Positions 37,089 through 50,070 are shown, counted from the stretch's first letter. The stretch: 64,000 bases of DNA from Oceanobacillus saliphilus (GCF_023522835.1 NZ_JALCZU010000003.1:62001-126000); one strand, 5' to 3'. Notes: generated from the letters alone by a model not told the origin. Numbers and translations are program-made.

Positions 37089-38195
37089 CTAGACATATGA
37101 ATTGCATATTGAATCCGAAATACTCTTTGCAGTCAGATTCTCAAGTACAATTTTCGTTATTTTCTCTGTGCTTACTTGTGTACCGTTTTTTAATTTCAAA
37201 TCGGGAGTATGATACCCTTGTTCCAACGTTTCATTAACTGCTCCTTCAATTTCAGATGCTTCCTCTTCCATACCGAAAGAATAACGAAGCATCATTGCAG
37301 CAGATAAAATCATCCCCAGTGGATTTGCTACACCCTTGCCGGCAATGTCTGGCGCAGAGCCATGCACCGGCTCATATAATCCCACGCCATCTGACCTTAC
37401 ACTTGCAGATGGAAGCATGCCCAATGATCCTGTTAATACGGATGCTTCATCACTTAAAATGTCACCAAACAGATTTTCAGTTACAATGACATCAAATTTA
37501 CTCGGTTGCGTAATTAGTTTCATTGCAGCAGCATCAACCAACAGATGTTCCACTTTCACATCTGGATATTCTTTTGCCTTTTCATTGACTATTTCACGCC
37601 ACATTCTGCTTGATTCCAAAACATTCGCTTTATCAACAGAAGTCAAATGTTTTTTTCTAATCCGTGCACTTTGAAAACCTTTATCAATAATTCGCTCCAT
37701 TTCTTCTCTGTGGTAATAGAGCGTATCAACTACCGCATTTCCGTTTTCCCGGCGTTCACTCGGCCGGCCAAAGTAAAGGCCACCAGTCAACTCACGGATA
37801 ATCATAATGTCGCTATCCTTTATGACTTCTTCCTTTAACGGAGAAGCATGGAGCAGAGGAGCAAATCCTTTTACAGGTCGTAAATTCGCGAATAGTCCAA
37901 GTGATTTCCGGATACCTAGCAGCCCTTTTTCCGGTCGTAAGTGTACAGGAATGGAATCCCATTTCGGTCCGCCAACTGCACCAAGCAAAACAGCATCTGC
38001 GTTTTGACAGGCATTAACTGTATCCTCAGGTAATGGGACGCCATACCTATCAATGGCATCCCCACCAATTGCATGTTCATGAAACGTAAAATGATGATTG
38101 TACTCCGCTGCTATTGCTGTTAATACAAGTCTTGCAGATTCCATTATTTCTCTTCCGATTCCGTCACCAGGAAGAAGAATGATTTGCTTATCCAT
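37089..38195 (-). CDS. leuB: 3-isopropylmalate dehydrogenase
   Basis: 368-aa NAD-dependent decarboxylating dehydrogenase of the leucine pathway: GDGIGREIM at the N-terminus, IRELTGGLYFG, and the metal/substrate loop with DILSDEASVLTGSLGMLPSAS, ending with EPVHGSAPDIAGKG. AGGAGGG ribosome binding site; 42 bases after leuA. Confidence 0.97.
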   Translation of the reverse strand: MDKQIILLPGDGIGREIMESARLVLTAIAAEYNHHFTFHEHAIGGDAIDRYGVPLPEDTVNACQNADAVLLGAVGGPKWDSIPVHLRPEKGLLGIRKSLGLFANLRPVKGFAPLLHASPLKEEVIKDSDIMIIRELTGGLYFGRPSERRENGNAVVDTLYYHREEMERIIDKGFQSARIRKKHLTSVDKANVLESSRMWREIVNEKAKEYPDVKVEHLLVDAAAMKLITQPSKFDVIVTENLFGDILSDEASVLTGSLGMLPSASVRSDGVGLYEPVHGSAPDIAGKGVANPLGMILSAAMMLRYSFGMEEEASEIEGAVNETLEQGYHTPDLKLKNGTQVSTEKITKIVLENLTAKSISDSICNSYV

Positions 38196-38237
38196 AGCTG
38201 GGGTCCCTCCTAATCTAATCTTACACTTGGTGATTAA

Positions 38238-40851
<2,614 letters not shown>

Positions 40852-40905
40852 TTAAGAACTCATAATGCGGCGTCTGGTCCATAACACGCTTTCGCTTACG
40901 AATTT

Positions 40906-41424
40906 TTAGATGGTCATTGAATTAATTTCTGTTACCTGATCCGGCTGCTGTCCTCTCAGGAATGCAGTCACCCCGGTTTTAGTCAATTCCTTAATCCCAT
41001 AAGGTCTGAGCAAGCTAATCAGTGCGTCCACTTTATCGGGACGACCGGTGACCTGAATCGTCATGCTGTCCTTGCTTACGTCAATGACGGATGAACGAAA
41101 CGGTGCGATGATACCCTGGATTTCACTCCGCGTATGGCCGGTTGCCACCACTTTTATTAATGCCAGTTCTCTTGCCACCATCGCCTTATCCGTTATATCG
41201 GACACCTTCAGCACATCAATCTGCTTGTTTAATTGCTTCGTAAGTTGTTCTAGCTTTTGACGATCACTAATTTCGACTACAAAGGTCATTTTGGAAACAC
41301 CTTCTACTTCTGAAGCACCAACCGAAATACTTTCAATATTGAACTGACGTTTATGGAGCATTCCGGTAATTCGGTTTAGAACCCCTCCGCGATCCTGAAC
41401 AGTTGCAATTATAATTCGTCTCAT
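40906..41424 (-). CDS. ilvN: Acetolactate synthase small (regulatory) subunit
   Basis: 172-aa ACT-domain subunit that confers valine feedback on IlvB: N-terminal ACT domain [20 protein letters not shown] (1-80) and the C-terminal ALS_ss domain with [18 protein letters not shown]. The frame continues upstream inside ilvB, but the ATG at 41424 overlaps the ilvB stop as ATGA and begins the conserved sequence, so it is the start by coupling. Confidence 0.95.
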   Translation of the reverse strand: MRRIIIATVQDRGGVLNRITGMLHKRQFNIESISVGASEVEGVSKMTFVVEISDRQKLEQLTKQLNKQIDVLKVSDITDKAMVARELALIKVVATGHTRSEIQGIIAPFRSSVIDVSKDSMTIQVTGRPDKVDALISLLRPYGIKELTKTGVTAFLRGQQPDQVTEINSMTI

Positions 41425-43142
41425 TTCTTCACCCCGACCATCTCTTGAATTCCTTTCCCTGGTGCAATCATTGGGTAGACGCATGTGTTCCGTACCACCC
41501 TGAAATCAGCTACGACCGGTCCGTCATATGCAAAAATGTCTTCCAAAGTCTGGATAACTTCTGCTTCCTTATCGACTCTGACTCCTCGAACACCATAACT
41601 TTCAGCCAATTTCACGAAATCAGGGTTTTCTGATAATAGTGATTCTGAATATCTCTCTTCATAAAAACTTTCCTGCCATTGTCTCACCATTCCTAGAGCT
41701 TCATTGTTGACGATAATGATTTTAACAGGAAGATTTCGTTGTTTCACAATGGATAGTTCCTGCAGCGTCATTTGAAATCCGCCATCACCTACGATAGATA
41801 TTACTAAATCATCCGGTCGTCCGAGCTGGGCTCCGATAGCTGCTGGGAAACCAAATCCCATTGTTCCCAATCCTCCTGATGTCACCCAATTATTCGGTTT
41901 ATCAAACGTGTAAAATTGCGCAGCCCACATTTGATGCTGTCCGACATCCGTTGTTACTACCGCTTCACCCTTCGAAACGTTGTACACTTGCTCAATGAGC
42001 CACTGAGGGGATAATAGTGTATCTGACCGTTCATACCACAAAGGATAATCCTTTTTATTATGCTGCAGTTTATCCATCCATTCCTTATGATCCTGCATCT
42101 CTATCTTTGCTTTCAGTAAGCCCAAAAGAGCTTTCTTTGCATCTGCAACGACCGGAATGTGTGTCTCGATATTTTTCCCGATTTCAGCTGGATCAATATC
42201 GATATGTGCTATTTTAGCGTTAGGAGCAAAATGGTTTAAGTTTCCGGTTAACCGGTCATCAAATCTTGCACCTATATTAATCAGCAGATCACATTCATAA
42301 ATTGCCATATTCGCTGCATACGTTCCATGCATCCCTGCCATCCCCAACGAAAGTTCATTTGAACCAGGAAAACTTCCAAGTCCGAGCAACGTATTCGTTA
42401 CAGGTAACTGGTACGCTTCTGCAAATTCCTTTAGTTCCTGTGCAGCATCAGCGAAGAGTGTTCCAGCACCCGCTAGTAGCAGTGGACGCTCCGCGCGACT
42501 TAAAGCTTCTGCGAGTTTGATAATTTGTAATGGATTAGGGTTAATGGTTGGCTGATAGCCTGGCAAATAAAAATCATCTTCATAATCATCCAGTGTTATA
42601 TTTGCTGAAATATTTTTTGGAATATCGACAACAACTGGTCCTGGACGCCCTGTAGTCGCAATATGGAATGCCTCTTTTACAATTCTTGGCAAGTCAGCAA
42701 TCTCATTCACCTGATAATTGTACTTTGTAATTGGTGTTGTTATCCCCATGACATCTGCTTCCTGAAAAGCATCTGTTCCAATTACATTTTTTGCAACCTG
42801 ACCCGTGAAAATCACGAGTGGTAATGAATCCATCATCGCATCTGTAATACCGGTTATCAGATTAGTTGCTCCTGGACCTGATGTTGCTATAACGACTCCA
42901 GGTTTCCCAGTAACACGTGCATATCCTTCAGCAGCATGAATCGATCCCTGTTCATGACGGGAAAGCACATGCTCAAATGGCGTATCATTGCGATATAATG
43001 CATCATAAATTGGTAAAACAGCTCCACCAGGATATCCAAATACTGTGTCAACATTAGCATCAATCAACGTTTTAATTAATAAGTCAGCACCTGTTACCAA
43101 TTTCCCCTTTACTTCCACTTCATGACTAGCATCAACTTTCAC
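41421..43142 (-). CDS. ilvB: Acetolactate synthase large subunit
   Basis: 573-aa thiamine diphosphate/FAD enzyme forming acetolactate or acetohydroxybutyrate. N-terminal [16 protein letters not shown] and catalytic Glu in [21 protein letters not shown]-terminal ThDP motif [12 protein letters not shown] (GDG...N) at about 455. Start is GTG with GAGGAGG 8 bases upstream. First gene after the T-box leader, so controlled by uncharged tRNA for a branched-chain amino acid. Confidence 0.97.
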   Translation of the reverse strand: MKVDASHEVEVKGKLVTGADLLIKTLIDANVDTVFGYPGGAVLPIYDALYRNDTPFEHVLSRHEQGSIHAAEGYARVTGKPGVVIATSGPGATNLITGITDAMMDSLPLVIFTGQVAKNVIGTDAFQEADVMGITTPITKYNYQVNEIADLPRIVKEAFHIATTGRPGPVVVDIPKNISANITLDDYEDDFYLPGYQPTINPNPLQIIKLAEALSRAERPLLLAGAGTLFADAAQELKEFAEAYQLPVTNTLLGLGSFPGSNELSLGMAGMHGTYAANMAIYECDLLINIGARFDDRLTGNLNHFAPNAKIAHIDIDPAEIGKNIETHIPVVADAKKALLGLLKAKIEMQDHKEWMDKLQHNKKDYPLWYERSDTLLSPQWLIEQVYNVSKGEAVVTTDVGQHQMWAAQFYTFDKPNNWVTSGGLGTMGFGFPAAIGAQLGRPDDLVISIVGDGGFQMTLQELSIVKQRNLPVKIIIVNNEALGMVRQWQESFYEERYSESLLSENPDFVKLAESYGVRGVRVDKEAEVIQTLEDIFAYDGPVVADFRVVRNTCVYPMIAPGKGIQEMVGVKK

Positions 43143-43254
43143 TACTGCTACCTCCTCAAATCTTAGTTTTTAAAATTCGGTGTTCGCAAACCTTTTGTGT
43201 GAATGTCTTAAGTTGCACTTATGAGGTTAAGAAAGTATTGTATTCTTCCCAGCA

Positions 43255-43322
43255 TATAAAAAAGGACCCTTCTCTCCCCATAATCTGCATTACATCAGAA
43301 TTATTGGGGAGAAAAGAGTCCT
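43255..43322 (-). terminator. T-box intrinsic terminator upstream of ilvB
   Basis: Long stem, AGGACYCTTYTCTCCCCA and its complement (43263-43284 with 43300-43322), followed on the minus strand by a T-run at 43255-43262. Conditional on tRNA binding. Confidence 0.88.
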
Positions 43323-43560
43323 CTTTTCACGGTACCACCCATGTTCGTAGCATCCTCGCGAATACTACCTTGGCAGGCTGACAAGCAGCCTTTATTGATA
43401 ACAGGTACAAAAATGCACCCGGCCAAATCTAATGGGAGTTTCCTCCGTTCAAAAGGGCACTCAGGGAAGATGTCGGAACAATATGTACTTCTGGGCTTCC
43501 AGCAACCCCAGCTCTCTGTGAGTACACGTTACATGTTCCTTTTTTCCCGTCATCGAGTTA
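43258..43560 (-). promoter_or_regulatory. T-box riboswitch leader of the ilv-leu operon
   Basis: Minus-strand leader containing the diagnostic T-box sequence TGGGTGGTACCGTG (43328-43341), whose UGG pairs the free tRNA acceptor end. A long stem I includes GAGAGCTGGGGTTGCTGGAAGCCC, and the terminator follows. On the 3' side of stem I the specifier bulge reads around GACATCTTCCC; ATC (Ile) or CTT (Leu) are the candidate specifiers and I cannot decide without folding. Uncharged tRNA would switch on ilvB through ilvA. Confidence 0.9.
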
Positions 43561-43650
43561 GTTATATTTCATTTTCAACATTTTAAGAGTTATTGTTAGC
43601 CATCTAATCAGAAAAGTAAGTGTCTTGAATCATTTCTGATATTGCGGATA

Positions 43651-43696
43651 ATCATATAACTTTTTTGAAAAAGAGTCAATAGGTTTTTAGAAATTT
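43651..43696 (-). promoter_or_regulatory. SigA promoter of the ilv-leu operon, with possible CodY box
   Basis: -35 TTGACT (43674-43679), 17-bp spacer, -10 TATGAT (43651-43656); transcription from about 43644, giving a leader of about 500 nt. Immediately upstream (43682-43696) AAATTTCTAAAAACC matches the CodY consensus AATTTTCWGAAAATT at 11 of 15 positions, a weak candidate. Confidence 0.75.
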
Positions 43697-43780
43697 ATTA
43701 ATAATTCCATAAAATTAAACTTATTGAATGCGTTTACATCCTTGGTATGTTCCGGATAAAGATTTTATTAATTTTTTGTT

Positions 43781-43828
43781 AAAAAACTTGGTATACGCCA
43801 AGCCTTTTGGGCGGATACCTTAGTTACT
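43781..43828 (-). terminator. Second, tandem terminator downstream of ilvD
   Basis: On the minus strand GGTATCCGCC ... GGCGTATACC (stem of about 14 bp with mismatches), followed by AAGTTTTTTAAC. It directly follows the first ilvD terminator and insulates the T-box promoter from read-through. Confidence 0.7.
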
Positions 43829-43858
43829 AAAAAAAGCTCCAGCTTTTAAACTGGAGCT
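43829..43858 (-). terminator. Terminator of ilvD
   Basis: On the minus strand GAGCTCCAG TTTAAAAG CTGGAGC then TTTTTT. Confidence 0.88.
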
Positions 43859-43868
43859 CGCAATATCT

Positions 43869-45551
43869 TTATTTGTTTAAATAATCTGTAACTGCACCTT
43901 TTGATGAACAGGAAACATTATGTGCATATTTTCCAAGCACACCTTTTGTATACAATGGCGGTGCAACCCATTCTTTTCGTCTGTTTTCCAGCTCTTCGTC
44001 GGACACATCCATCGTAATTTCTCTTTTCTCTGAGTCAATTGTAACTTGATCTCCTTCTTGCAAGAGCGCAATAGGGCCGCCATCCTGCGCTTCCGGAGAA
44101 ATGTGACCCACAACTAAACCATGGGTCCCACCGGAGAATCTGCCATCAGTCAGCAATGCAACAGACTCATCCATCCCTTTTCCTACAAGAATCCCTGAAA
44201 TAGAAAGCATCTCTGGCATTCCCGGTCCACCTTTTGGACCTACATAACGAATAACAATTACATCACCTTCGTTAATTTCATTCGCCATAACAGCAGCAGT
44301 CGCATCCGCTTCGGTATTGAATACACGTGCCGGACCAGTATGTCGTTTTACTTTTACGCCAGAAAGCTTCGCAACTGCACCTGTTGGAGAAAGGTTCCCC
44401 TTCAGCACGATTAACGGACCATCCTTACGTTTTGGATTACCAAAAGGCATGATAACCTGCTGTTCTTCTTTCAGGCCTGGTGCTTCTGCAAGATTCTCAG
44501 CGACAGTCTTTCCTGTTACTGTCAGACAATCTCCATGAAGGTAACCATTTTCAAGTAAAAGTTTCATTACTGCCTGTACACCACCTACACGATGCAAGTC
44601 CTGCATAACAAAACGGCCACTCGGTTTTAAATCAGCCAAGTGCGGTACTTTTTCCTGGATGCGATTGAAGTCATCAATGGACAAATCAACCTCCATTGCA
44701 TGTGCAATGGCAAGCAGGTGAAGGATTGCATTTGTCGATCCACCAAGTGCCATAACCACAGTAATTGCATTCTCAAACGCTTCTTTTGTCATAATGTCTT
44801 TCGGATAAATATCATTTTCCAGCATTTTATAGACTGCTTCACCTGCAGCTTTTACATCTTCAGCTTTTTCTGCTGATTCTGCTGGATTGGAAGAACTTCC
44901 CGGAAGACTCATACCCATTGCTTCGACAGCAGATGCCATTGTATTAGCCGTGTACATTCCACCGCATGCGCCTGCTCCTGGACAAGCACTGCATTCGATT
45001 GCTCTTAATTCGTCATCATCAACAGCACCTGCATTATGTTGGCCTACCCCTTCAAATACAGATACGATGTCAATATCTTTTCCGCGATGTGAACCAGGAG
45101 CAATTGTTCCTCCGTATATGAATACAGCCGGCACTTTTGAATTGGCAATCGCGATCATACAGCCAGGAATATTTTTATCACATCCGCCAATTGCAACAAG
45201 ACCATCCAGATTTTCCGCACCAACTACAGTTTCAATGGAATCGGCAATTAAATCACGACTGGGAAGGGAATATCTCATCCCTTGAGTTCCCATGGAAATT
45301 CCGTCCGATACCGTAATGGTGTTGAAAATGAGCGGTACTCCTCCAGCTTCCCTGACGCCGCCTTTGGCACTAACAGCCAGGTCATTAATATGTATATTAC
45401 ATGGAGTTACCTCTGCCCAAGTGCTTGCAACACCAATCATCGGCTTCGTGAAATCTTCATCCGATACACCAACAGCCCGAAGCATCGCACGGTTTGGAGC
45501 TCTCATCGTTCCGTCAAATGCATTACTTTTTATACGTAAATCTTTACTCAT
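43869..45551 (-). CDS. ilvD: Dihydroxy-acid dehydratase
   Basis: 560-aa iron-sulfur dehydratase forming 2-oxo acids in valine/isoleucine synthesis. Cluster Cys in [14 protein letters not shown] and in [19 protein letters not shown], plus the C-terminal [15 protein letters not shown]. The ORF could open at 45563, but AAAGGTGG is 8 bases before ATG 45551 (MSKDLRI). It has its own promoter and two terminators, so unlike the other ilv genes it lies outside the T-box transcript. Confidence 0.96.
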   Translation of the reverse strand: MSKDLRIKSNAFDGTMRAPNRAMLRAVGVSDEDFTKPMIGVASTWAEVTPCNIHINDLAVSAKGGVREAGGVPLIFNTITVSDGISMGTQGMRYSLPSRDLIADSIETVVGAENLDGLVAIGGCDKNIPGCMIAIANSKVPAVFIYGGTIAPGSHRGKDIDIVSVFEGVGQHNAGAVDDDELRAIECSACPGAGACGGMYTANTMASAVEAMGMSLPGSSSNPAESAEKAEDVKAAGEAVYKMLENDIYPKDIMTKEAFENAITVVMALGGSTNAILHLLAIAHAMEVDLSIDDFNRIQEKVPHLADLKPSGRFVMQDLHRVGGVQAVMKLLLENGYLHGDCLTVTGKTVAENLAEAPGLKEEQQVIMPFGNPKRKDGPLIVLKGNLSPTGAVAKLSGVKVKRHTGPARVFNTEADATAAVMANEINEGDVIVIRYVGPKGGPGMPEMLSISGILVGKGMDESVALLTDGRFSGGTHGLVVGHISPEAQDGGPIALLQEGDQVTIDSEKREITMDVSDEELENRRKEWVAPPLYTKGVLGKYAHNVSCSSKGAVTDYLNK

Positions 45552-45577
45552 ACAGAAAACCACCTTTCTTTCGCACT

Positions 45578-45606
45578 ATTATAAGGCTAATTTTTTAATA
45601 CTTCAA
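45578..45606 (-). promoter_or_regulatory. Probable SigA promoter of ilvD
   Basis: -35 TTGAAG (45601-45606), 17-bp spacer, perfect -10 TATAAT (45578-45583), 27 bases before the start codon region. Confidence 0.65.
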
Positions 45607-45693
45607 TCAATTTCTAACAAAACTATTAATTGATACACATCATGTTCCTGCAAAATCTATATTTCAACTGCAATTTTAATTTTACAAAATATA

Positions 45694-45721
45694 TTGACAA
45701 CATTTATGATATTGCTATATT
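45694..45721 (+). promoter_or_regulatory. Probable SigA promoter of serA
   Basis: -35 TTGACA (45694-45699), 16-bp spacer, -10 TATATT (45716-45721). Divergent from the ilvD promoter; about 65 nt of leader precede serA. Confidence 0.6.
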
Positions 45722-45792
45722 GAATATCAAATGGAGATTACTACTTATCGTTAACTGCATAGGAGAGTTAGTATTCGAAGGAGGCATAAATC

Positions 45793-47379
45793 ATGGCTTA
45801 TCATGTACTAATCAGTGACCCCTTGAGCGAAGAAGGGATTCAGCCATTACGCGACACGGAAAATATCAATATTGTGATCGAAACGAATTTAAGTCCAATT
45901 GAACTGGAAGAGCGAATTGCTGATTTTGATGCATGGATTGTTCGCAGTCAAACACAGGTAACCAGGGATTTGATCACGAAAGCTACCAATTTAAAAATAA
46001 TTGGTCGGGCTGGAGTCGGTGTTGACAATATAGACCTGGAAGCTGCTACTGAAAATGGCATTATTGTTGTAAATGCTCCGAATGGCAATACCAATTCAGC
46101 CGCAGAGCACACGATGGCAATGATTATGGCTTTATCAAGGAATATACCACAGGCTTTCCATGCATTGAAAAACCGCAAGTGGGACAGAAAAAAATATGTT
46201 GGTGTCGAGATAAAAAATAAGACATTGGGTATTGTAGGTCTTGGAAGAATCGGAGCGGAGGTGGCTGCACGAGCTAAAGGCCAGCGAATGAATGTAATTG
46301 CTTATGATCCATTTTTGACAGAAGAGAAAGCAGAACAAATGGGAATTGGCTATGGAACACTTGAAGAGGTCTTAAAGAAAGCCGATTTCATAACGGTACA
46401 TACACCACTTATGAAAGAAACGAGACATATGATCAATGCCCAATCTTTCGAAATCATGAAAGATGGTGTCCAGATCATTAACTGTGCGCGTGGTGGAATC
46501 ATTGATGAAGATGCATTATACGATGCTATTGTTTCGGGAAAAGTTGCAGGAGCTGCACTCGATGTTTTTGAGGAAGAACCGTTTATTGATCATAAATTGC
46601 TTGAATTGGAGCAAGTCGTCGCGACGCCACATTTGGGTGCCAGCACCATCGAGGCACAGGAAATCGTAGCTGTCGATGTGAGTCATGATGTAATTAGCTT
46701 TTTGAATGGCGATGTCGTCAAAAATCCAGTTAATCTTCCATCTGTTCCAAGTGAAATTATGCATAAAATTGAACCATACTTCCATCTTGCAGAAAAGCTT
46801 GGTACATTCCTCATTGACCTGACAAACGAAGTCGCTGAAGAAGTGAGCATCACCTATTCTGGAGACCTGTCAGATATTGAAGTGGCCCCATTAACAAGAA
46901 ATACGGTGAAGGGAATTCTCAAGCGCTATCTTGGAAGTCATGTCAATGATGTGAATGCATTGTATTTGGCGGATAAAAAAGGGATCAAGGTTAAAGAAAG
47001 CAAAACATCTTCCACAAAAGGGTTTACGAATTTGATTACCGTAGTCGTTAAAAGCAAATCTGGGACCAGAAAGGTTTCCGGTACATTATTGAACGGTTTT
47101 GGACCAAGACTTGTTAAAGTGGATGAATATCGTGTGGACGTTACGCCCCAAGGACATATGGTAGTCATTCAGCATATCGACCAGCCCGGTGTAATCGGAC
47201 GGATGGGTAGTACAATCGCAAAGCATAATATTAACATTGCGACAATGCAGGTGGACCGCTCCGATGTTGGAGGCAATGCCATCATGATACTAACAATTGA
47301 TAAGCATCTGGAAAAAGAAGCGATGGAGGAATTAAAAAATCTGGATGAAATTAAAGAAGTTACAGCGATTGACCTGTAG
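45793..47379 (+). CDS. serA: D-3-phosphoglycerate dehydrogenase
   Basis: 528-aa NAD-dependent enzyme, first step of serine synthesis. Substrate domain RAGVGVDNIDLEAA, Rossmann motif GLGRIGAEVAARAKG (about 146), catalytic Arg/His region NCARGGIIDEDAL and HLGASTIEAQE. Long form with the intervening (ASB) domain and a C-terminal ACT domain (about 455-528; MVVIQHIDQPGVIG) for serine feedback. AAGGAGG ribosome binding site. Faces away from ilvD. Confidence 0.96.
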   Translation: MAYHVLISDPLSEEGIQPLRDTENINIVIETNLSPIELEERIADFDAWIVRSQTQVTRDLITKATNLKIIGRAGVGVDNIDLEAATENGIIVVNAPNGNTNSAAEHTMAMIMALSRNIPQAFHALKNRKWDRKKYVGVEIKNKTLGIVGLGRIGAEVAARAKGQRMNVIAYDPFLTEEKAEQMGIGYGTLEEVLKKADFITVHTPLMKETRHMINAQSFEIMKDGVQIINCARGGIIDEDALYDAIVSGKVAGAALDVFEEEPFIDHKLLELEQVVATPHLGASTIEAQEIVAVDVSHDVISFLNGDVVKNPVNLPSVPSEIMHKIEPYFHLAEKLGTFLIDLTNEVAEEVSITYSGDLSDIEVAPLTRNTVKGILKRYLGSHVNDVNALYLADKKGIKVKESKTSSTKGFTNLITVVVKSKSGTRKVSGTLLNGFGPRLVKVDEYRVDVTPQGHMVVIQHIDQPGVIGRMGSTIAKHNINIATMQVDRSDVGGNAIMILTIDKHLEKEAMEELKNLDEIKEVTAIDL

Positions 47380-47392
47380 AACGAACGTTAGA

Positions 47393-47427
47393 AGCACACC
47401 GCCCAACATGGACGGTGTGCTTTATTT
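47393..47427 (+). terminator. Terminator of serA
   Basis: 9-bp stem AGCACACCG/CGGTGTGCT with an 11-base loop, then TTATTT. Confidence 0.8.
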
Positions 47428-48212
47428 CATGGATGACTTTCAATAATCGGGAGTAGCTCCTGCAAGCTTGAAATCTCATATGTCGGTATCGGTTTTCCAC
47501 TCTCTTTTTGCTGGCGATTAATCCAAACAGATGCAATTCCTGCACGTTCCGCTCCTAGTATGTCTGTATGGAGATTATCCCCAACCATGATAACTTCATG
47601 ATTTTTTAATGAGAGCAGTTCCAGTGCATGTTCAAAAATTGTTGGGTCAGGTTTACCTTTTCCAAAATCACCCGAAATTACGATTTGTTCAAAATAAGGG
47701 ACGAGCTCCGGGGTTAAATCAAGCTTGGTATTTTGCAGATCAGGTGACCCATTTGTCAGCATCAACAACCGATACTTGCCTTTTAGTTCATCCAGCACCT
47801 CTAATGCGTCTTCAAATAATAGTGCTGTTTTTTTCCGTTCACGTGGAAACGTTTCTGCCAGTTCCGCTCCAAACTTCGGATCATCGATACCGATATCTTT
47901 TAAGCCTGCTGTCCAGGCTTTTATCCGATATTCCGGAGCGATTTCCTTTAATTTTCCAAACGCTTCACCTTCATCCAGGAAATTAGCCCATAACCCCTCA
48001 AAAGGATTAATACCTATCATTTTTGTAAATTCATATGTATCATACGAAGCATATATCTTCCTGGCATTTTCCCTAACGCTTTTTTCCAGTTCATCCGGGT
48101 CCAACCCATATTTTCCTGCAGCGATTTTACATGTGTTCTCAAAAGCGTTTTTTACACTTTTTTCATCCCAAAGCAATGTGTCGTCTAAATCAAAAAAGAC
48201 TGCTTTTATCAT
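47427..48212 (-). CDS. HAD family hydrolase, YsaA-like
   Basis: 261-aa HAD phosphatase with a C1 (helical) cap: motif [12 protein letters not shown] (Asp nucleophile at residue 8), motif [11 protein letters not shown], motif III Lys in [11 protein letters not shown], motif [15 protein letters not shown]. Similar in length and layout to YsaA/YjjG-like nucleotidases or phosphatases. The frame extends to 48251, but GGGGGAG precedes ATG 48212 with 8-base spacing. Substrate unknown; convergent with serA. Confidence 0.88.
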   Translation of the reverse strand: MIKAVFFDLDDTLLWDEKSVKNAFENTCKIAAGKYGLDPDELEKSVRENARKIYASYDTYEFTKMIGINPFEGLWANFLDEGEAFGKLKEIAPEYRIKAWTAGLKDIGIDDPKFGAELAETFPRERKKTALLFEDALEVLDELKGKYRLLMLTNGSPDLQNTKLDLTPELVPYFEQIVISGDFGKGKPDPTIFEHALELLSLKNHEVIMVGDNLHTDILGAERAGIASVWINRQQKESGKPIPTYEISSLQELLPIIESHP

Positions 48213-48295
48213 TTTTCCAACTCCCCCACACTTATTTTCCCTTACTAGCATACTACTGTAATATTAATTTAACAAAATTAATTAAAAATTAAGTC

Positions 48296-48324
48296 TTGCG
48301 TAAATATGAAATATACCTTATGAT
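48296..48324 (+). promoter_or_regulatory. Probable SigA promoter of ilvE with adjacent CodY-like box
   Basis: -35 TTGCGT (48296-48301), 17-bp spacer, -10 TATGAT (48319-48324). Upstream at 48277-48291 AATTAATTAAAAATT matches the CodY consensus at 11 of 15 positions; weak support for branched-chain amino acid control. Confidence 0.5.
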
Positions 48325-48364
48325 TAATAGAAAATTTATTAACATACACAAGGAGATAATTGAT

Positions 48365-49462
48365 ATGGCAGAACAAACTATTCGCGTACAACTAAGCGAA
48401 ACTAAAAAAGAAAAACCTAAATCAGATCAACTCATTTTTGGCAGGTCATTCACGGACCATATGTTTGTAATGGATTATTCTGATCCTTTAGGGTGGCATA
48501 ATGCGAGCATTGTACCATATCAACCTCTTACAATTGATCCATCTGCAATGGTTTTCCATTATGGTCAATCTGTTTTCGAAGGACTAAAGGCTTTCCGTAC
48601 GGCAGACGGAGATATTCAGTTATTCAGACCAAGAAAAAATTTGGAGCGCCTGAATCTGTCTAATGATCGCCTTGTTATACCACCTGTTGATGAAGAATTC
48701 GTATTAAAGGCAATCAAACAATTAATTTCCGTTGAGAAAGAATGGGTACCCGATGCAGATGGAACATCACTGTATATCCGCCCGTTCATTATTTCAACCG
48801 AACCATATATTGGTGTTGCGCCTGCGCGCCATTATAAATTAATTGTAATTCTATCACCTGTTGGCGCATATTACAAAGAGGGAATCAACCCAGTTAAAAT
48901 TGCTGTTGAAAATCATTACGTACGTACGGTAAAAGGTGGAACAGGTGAAGCAAAAACGGGCGGTAACTACGCAGCAAGCCTAAAAGCACAGGAATTGGTT
49001 GCGGCAGAAGGGTTTTCACAGGTTCTTTGGCTGGACGGTGTTGAAAAGAAATATATCGAAGAAGTTGGAAGCATGAACGTATTCTTCAAAATCAACGGAG
49101 AAGTTGTGACTCCAATGTTGAATGGAAGTATTCTTGCCGGAGTAACAAGAAGTTCGGTTATCGAGCTTTTGAAACATTGGAATGTACCGGTTTCAGAACG
49201 TAGAATTTCCATGGAAGAATTAAACCAGGCTTATGAGGACGGAACGTTAGAAGAAGCTTTCGGTTCAGGGACGGCAGCAGTTATCTCTCCAATTGGTCAA
49301 TTGACATGGGAAGGCAAAGATATGGTCATCAATAATGGCAAAACTGGCGAAATTTCCCAAAAGATTTATGATACGATTACAGGCATCCAATACGGAAAAG
49401 TAGAAGATCCATTTGGTTGGGTGGAAGAAGTGGAAGCAAAGAAAGCAGTAAAAGTTAAATAA
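48365..49462 (+). CDS. ilvE: Branched-chain amino acid aminotransferase
   Basis: 365-aa fold type IV PLP aminotransferase, last step of Ile/Leu/Val synthesis or first of their breakdown. Motifs VFHYGQSVFEGLKAFR, RPRKNLERL, the PLP Lys in GGNYAASLKAQ, and EEVGSMNVFF. AAGGAGA lies 9 bases before ATG 48365; the longer frame from 48296 starts inside the promoter. Length close to B. subtilis YwaA (363). Single gene near the ilv cluster. Confidence 0.95.
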   Translation: MAEQTIRVQLSETKKEKPKSDQLIFGRSFTDHMFVMDYSDPLGWHNASIVPYQPLTIDPSAMVFHYGQSVFEGLKAFRTADGDIQLFRPRKNLERLNLSNDRLVIPPVDEEFVLKAIKQLISVEKEWVPDADGTSLYIRPFIISTEPYIGVAPARHYKLIVILSPVGAYYKEGINPVKIAVENHYVRTVKGGTGEAKTGGNYAASLKAQELVAAEGFSQVLWLDGVEKKYIEEVGSMNVFFKINGEVVTPMLNGSILAGVTRSSVIELLKHWNVPVSERRISMEELNQAYEDGTLEEAFGSGTAAVISPIGQLTWEGKDMVINNGKTGEISQKIYDTITGIQYGKVEDPFGWVEEVEAKKAVKVK

Positions 49463-49467
49463 TTCAG

Positions 49468-49500
49468 AAACCCGGCGATTATGTCGGGTTTCTTTGTTTT
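49468..49500 (+). terminator. Terminator of ilvE
   Basis: 7-bp stem AAACCCG/CGGGTTT with a 10-base loop then CTTTGTTTT. Confidence 0.7.
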
Positions 49501-49949
49501 ATTAGTACAGAATCTGTAAAATGCGACGTAACCGCTATCGTTGTTAGATCTGAAGTGCTGGTTATGGAAGAGTGTTTGTTGGGCAACAGCAGCCCGTATA
49601 CACTTGGCATCCCGCGAGCGGCTGGTTTGGAAATTATTTCAAAAAGAAAATGAAAAATCTGTGCAAGAACAAGCCCAAACTTTTGAATTTATCTTTGATT
49701 GCATACAGCATTTTTATAACAAGCTACAAAGGCCTTTTCAGGGTTCCTCGATGACTGTGGCGGATGCACACGCCTTAGGAGAACTGCTTTAGCATCATCG
49801 CTGAAAAATAATTTACTCGCTTTTACATCTCCGTAAGAAAATTGGTTTATATGCGAGGAGTCACCGCCTGCTGCTTATCCGTACTGGTGAAGCTATGTGA
49901 CGATATTTCAGCTATTGTATGGATATTAGTTGAGTAACCTTCTAACCAG
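49501..49949. other. Long non-coding region, possible relic DNA
   Basis: No supportable gene in this 450-base stretch. A frame at 49541-49792 (83 codons) lacks a ribosome binding site and resembles nothing known; a neighbouring frame reads as plausible protein only in pieces. Could be gene decay or part of the dispersed element that follows. Confidence 0.4.
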
Positions 49950-50070
49950 CTCTGGGGAATTCACGGAGACTTCTGCGGGAGCAGAGGCATCGGTGAGACA
50001 GCGCAGCGCCTTAGCGCAAGTTGGCTCACCAGCCGCCCGCGAAAAGCGCAGTGAAGCGGTTGTCTGAGAA
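49950..50070 (+). repeat. GC-rich structured dispersed element
   Basis: Begins TCTGGGGAATTCACGGAGAC and contains CTGCGGGAGCAGAGGC, the complementary arms CGGTGAG and CTCACCAGCCG around a GCGC-rich hairpin, and ends in GCGCAGTGAAGCGG. Its base composition stands out from the flanks. I recall very similar sequences scattered in many Bacillaceae genomes. Only one copy is seen here. Confidence 0.6.

Noticed and set aside
49541-49792. 83-codon frame after ilvE
   Set aside because: No ribosome binding site and no recognisable family; kept only as possible relic DNA.
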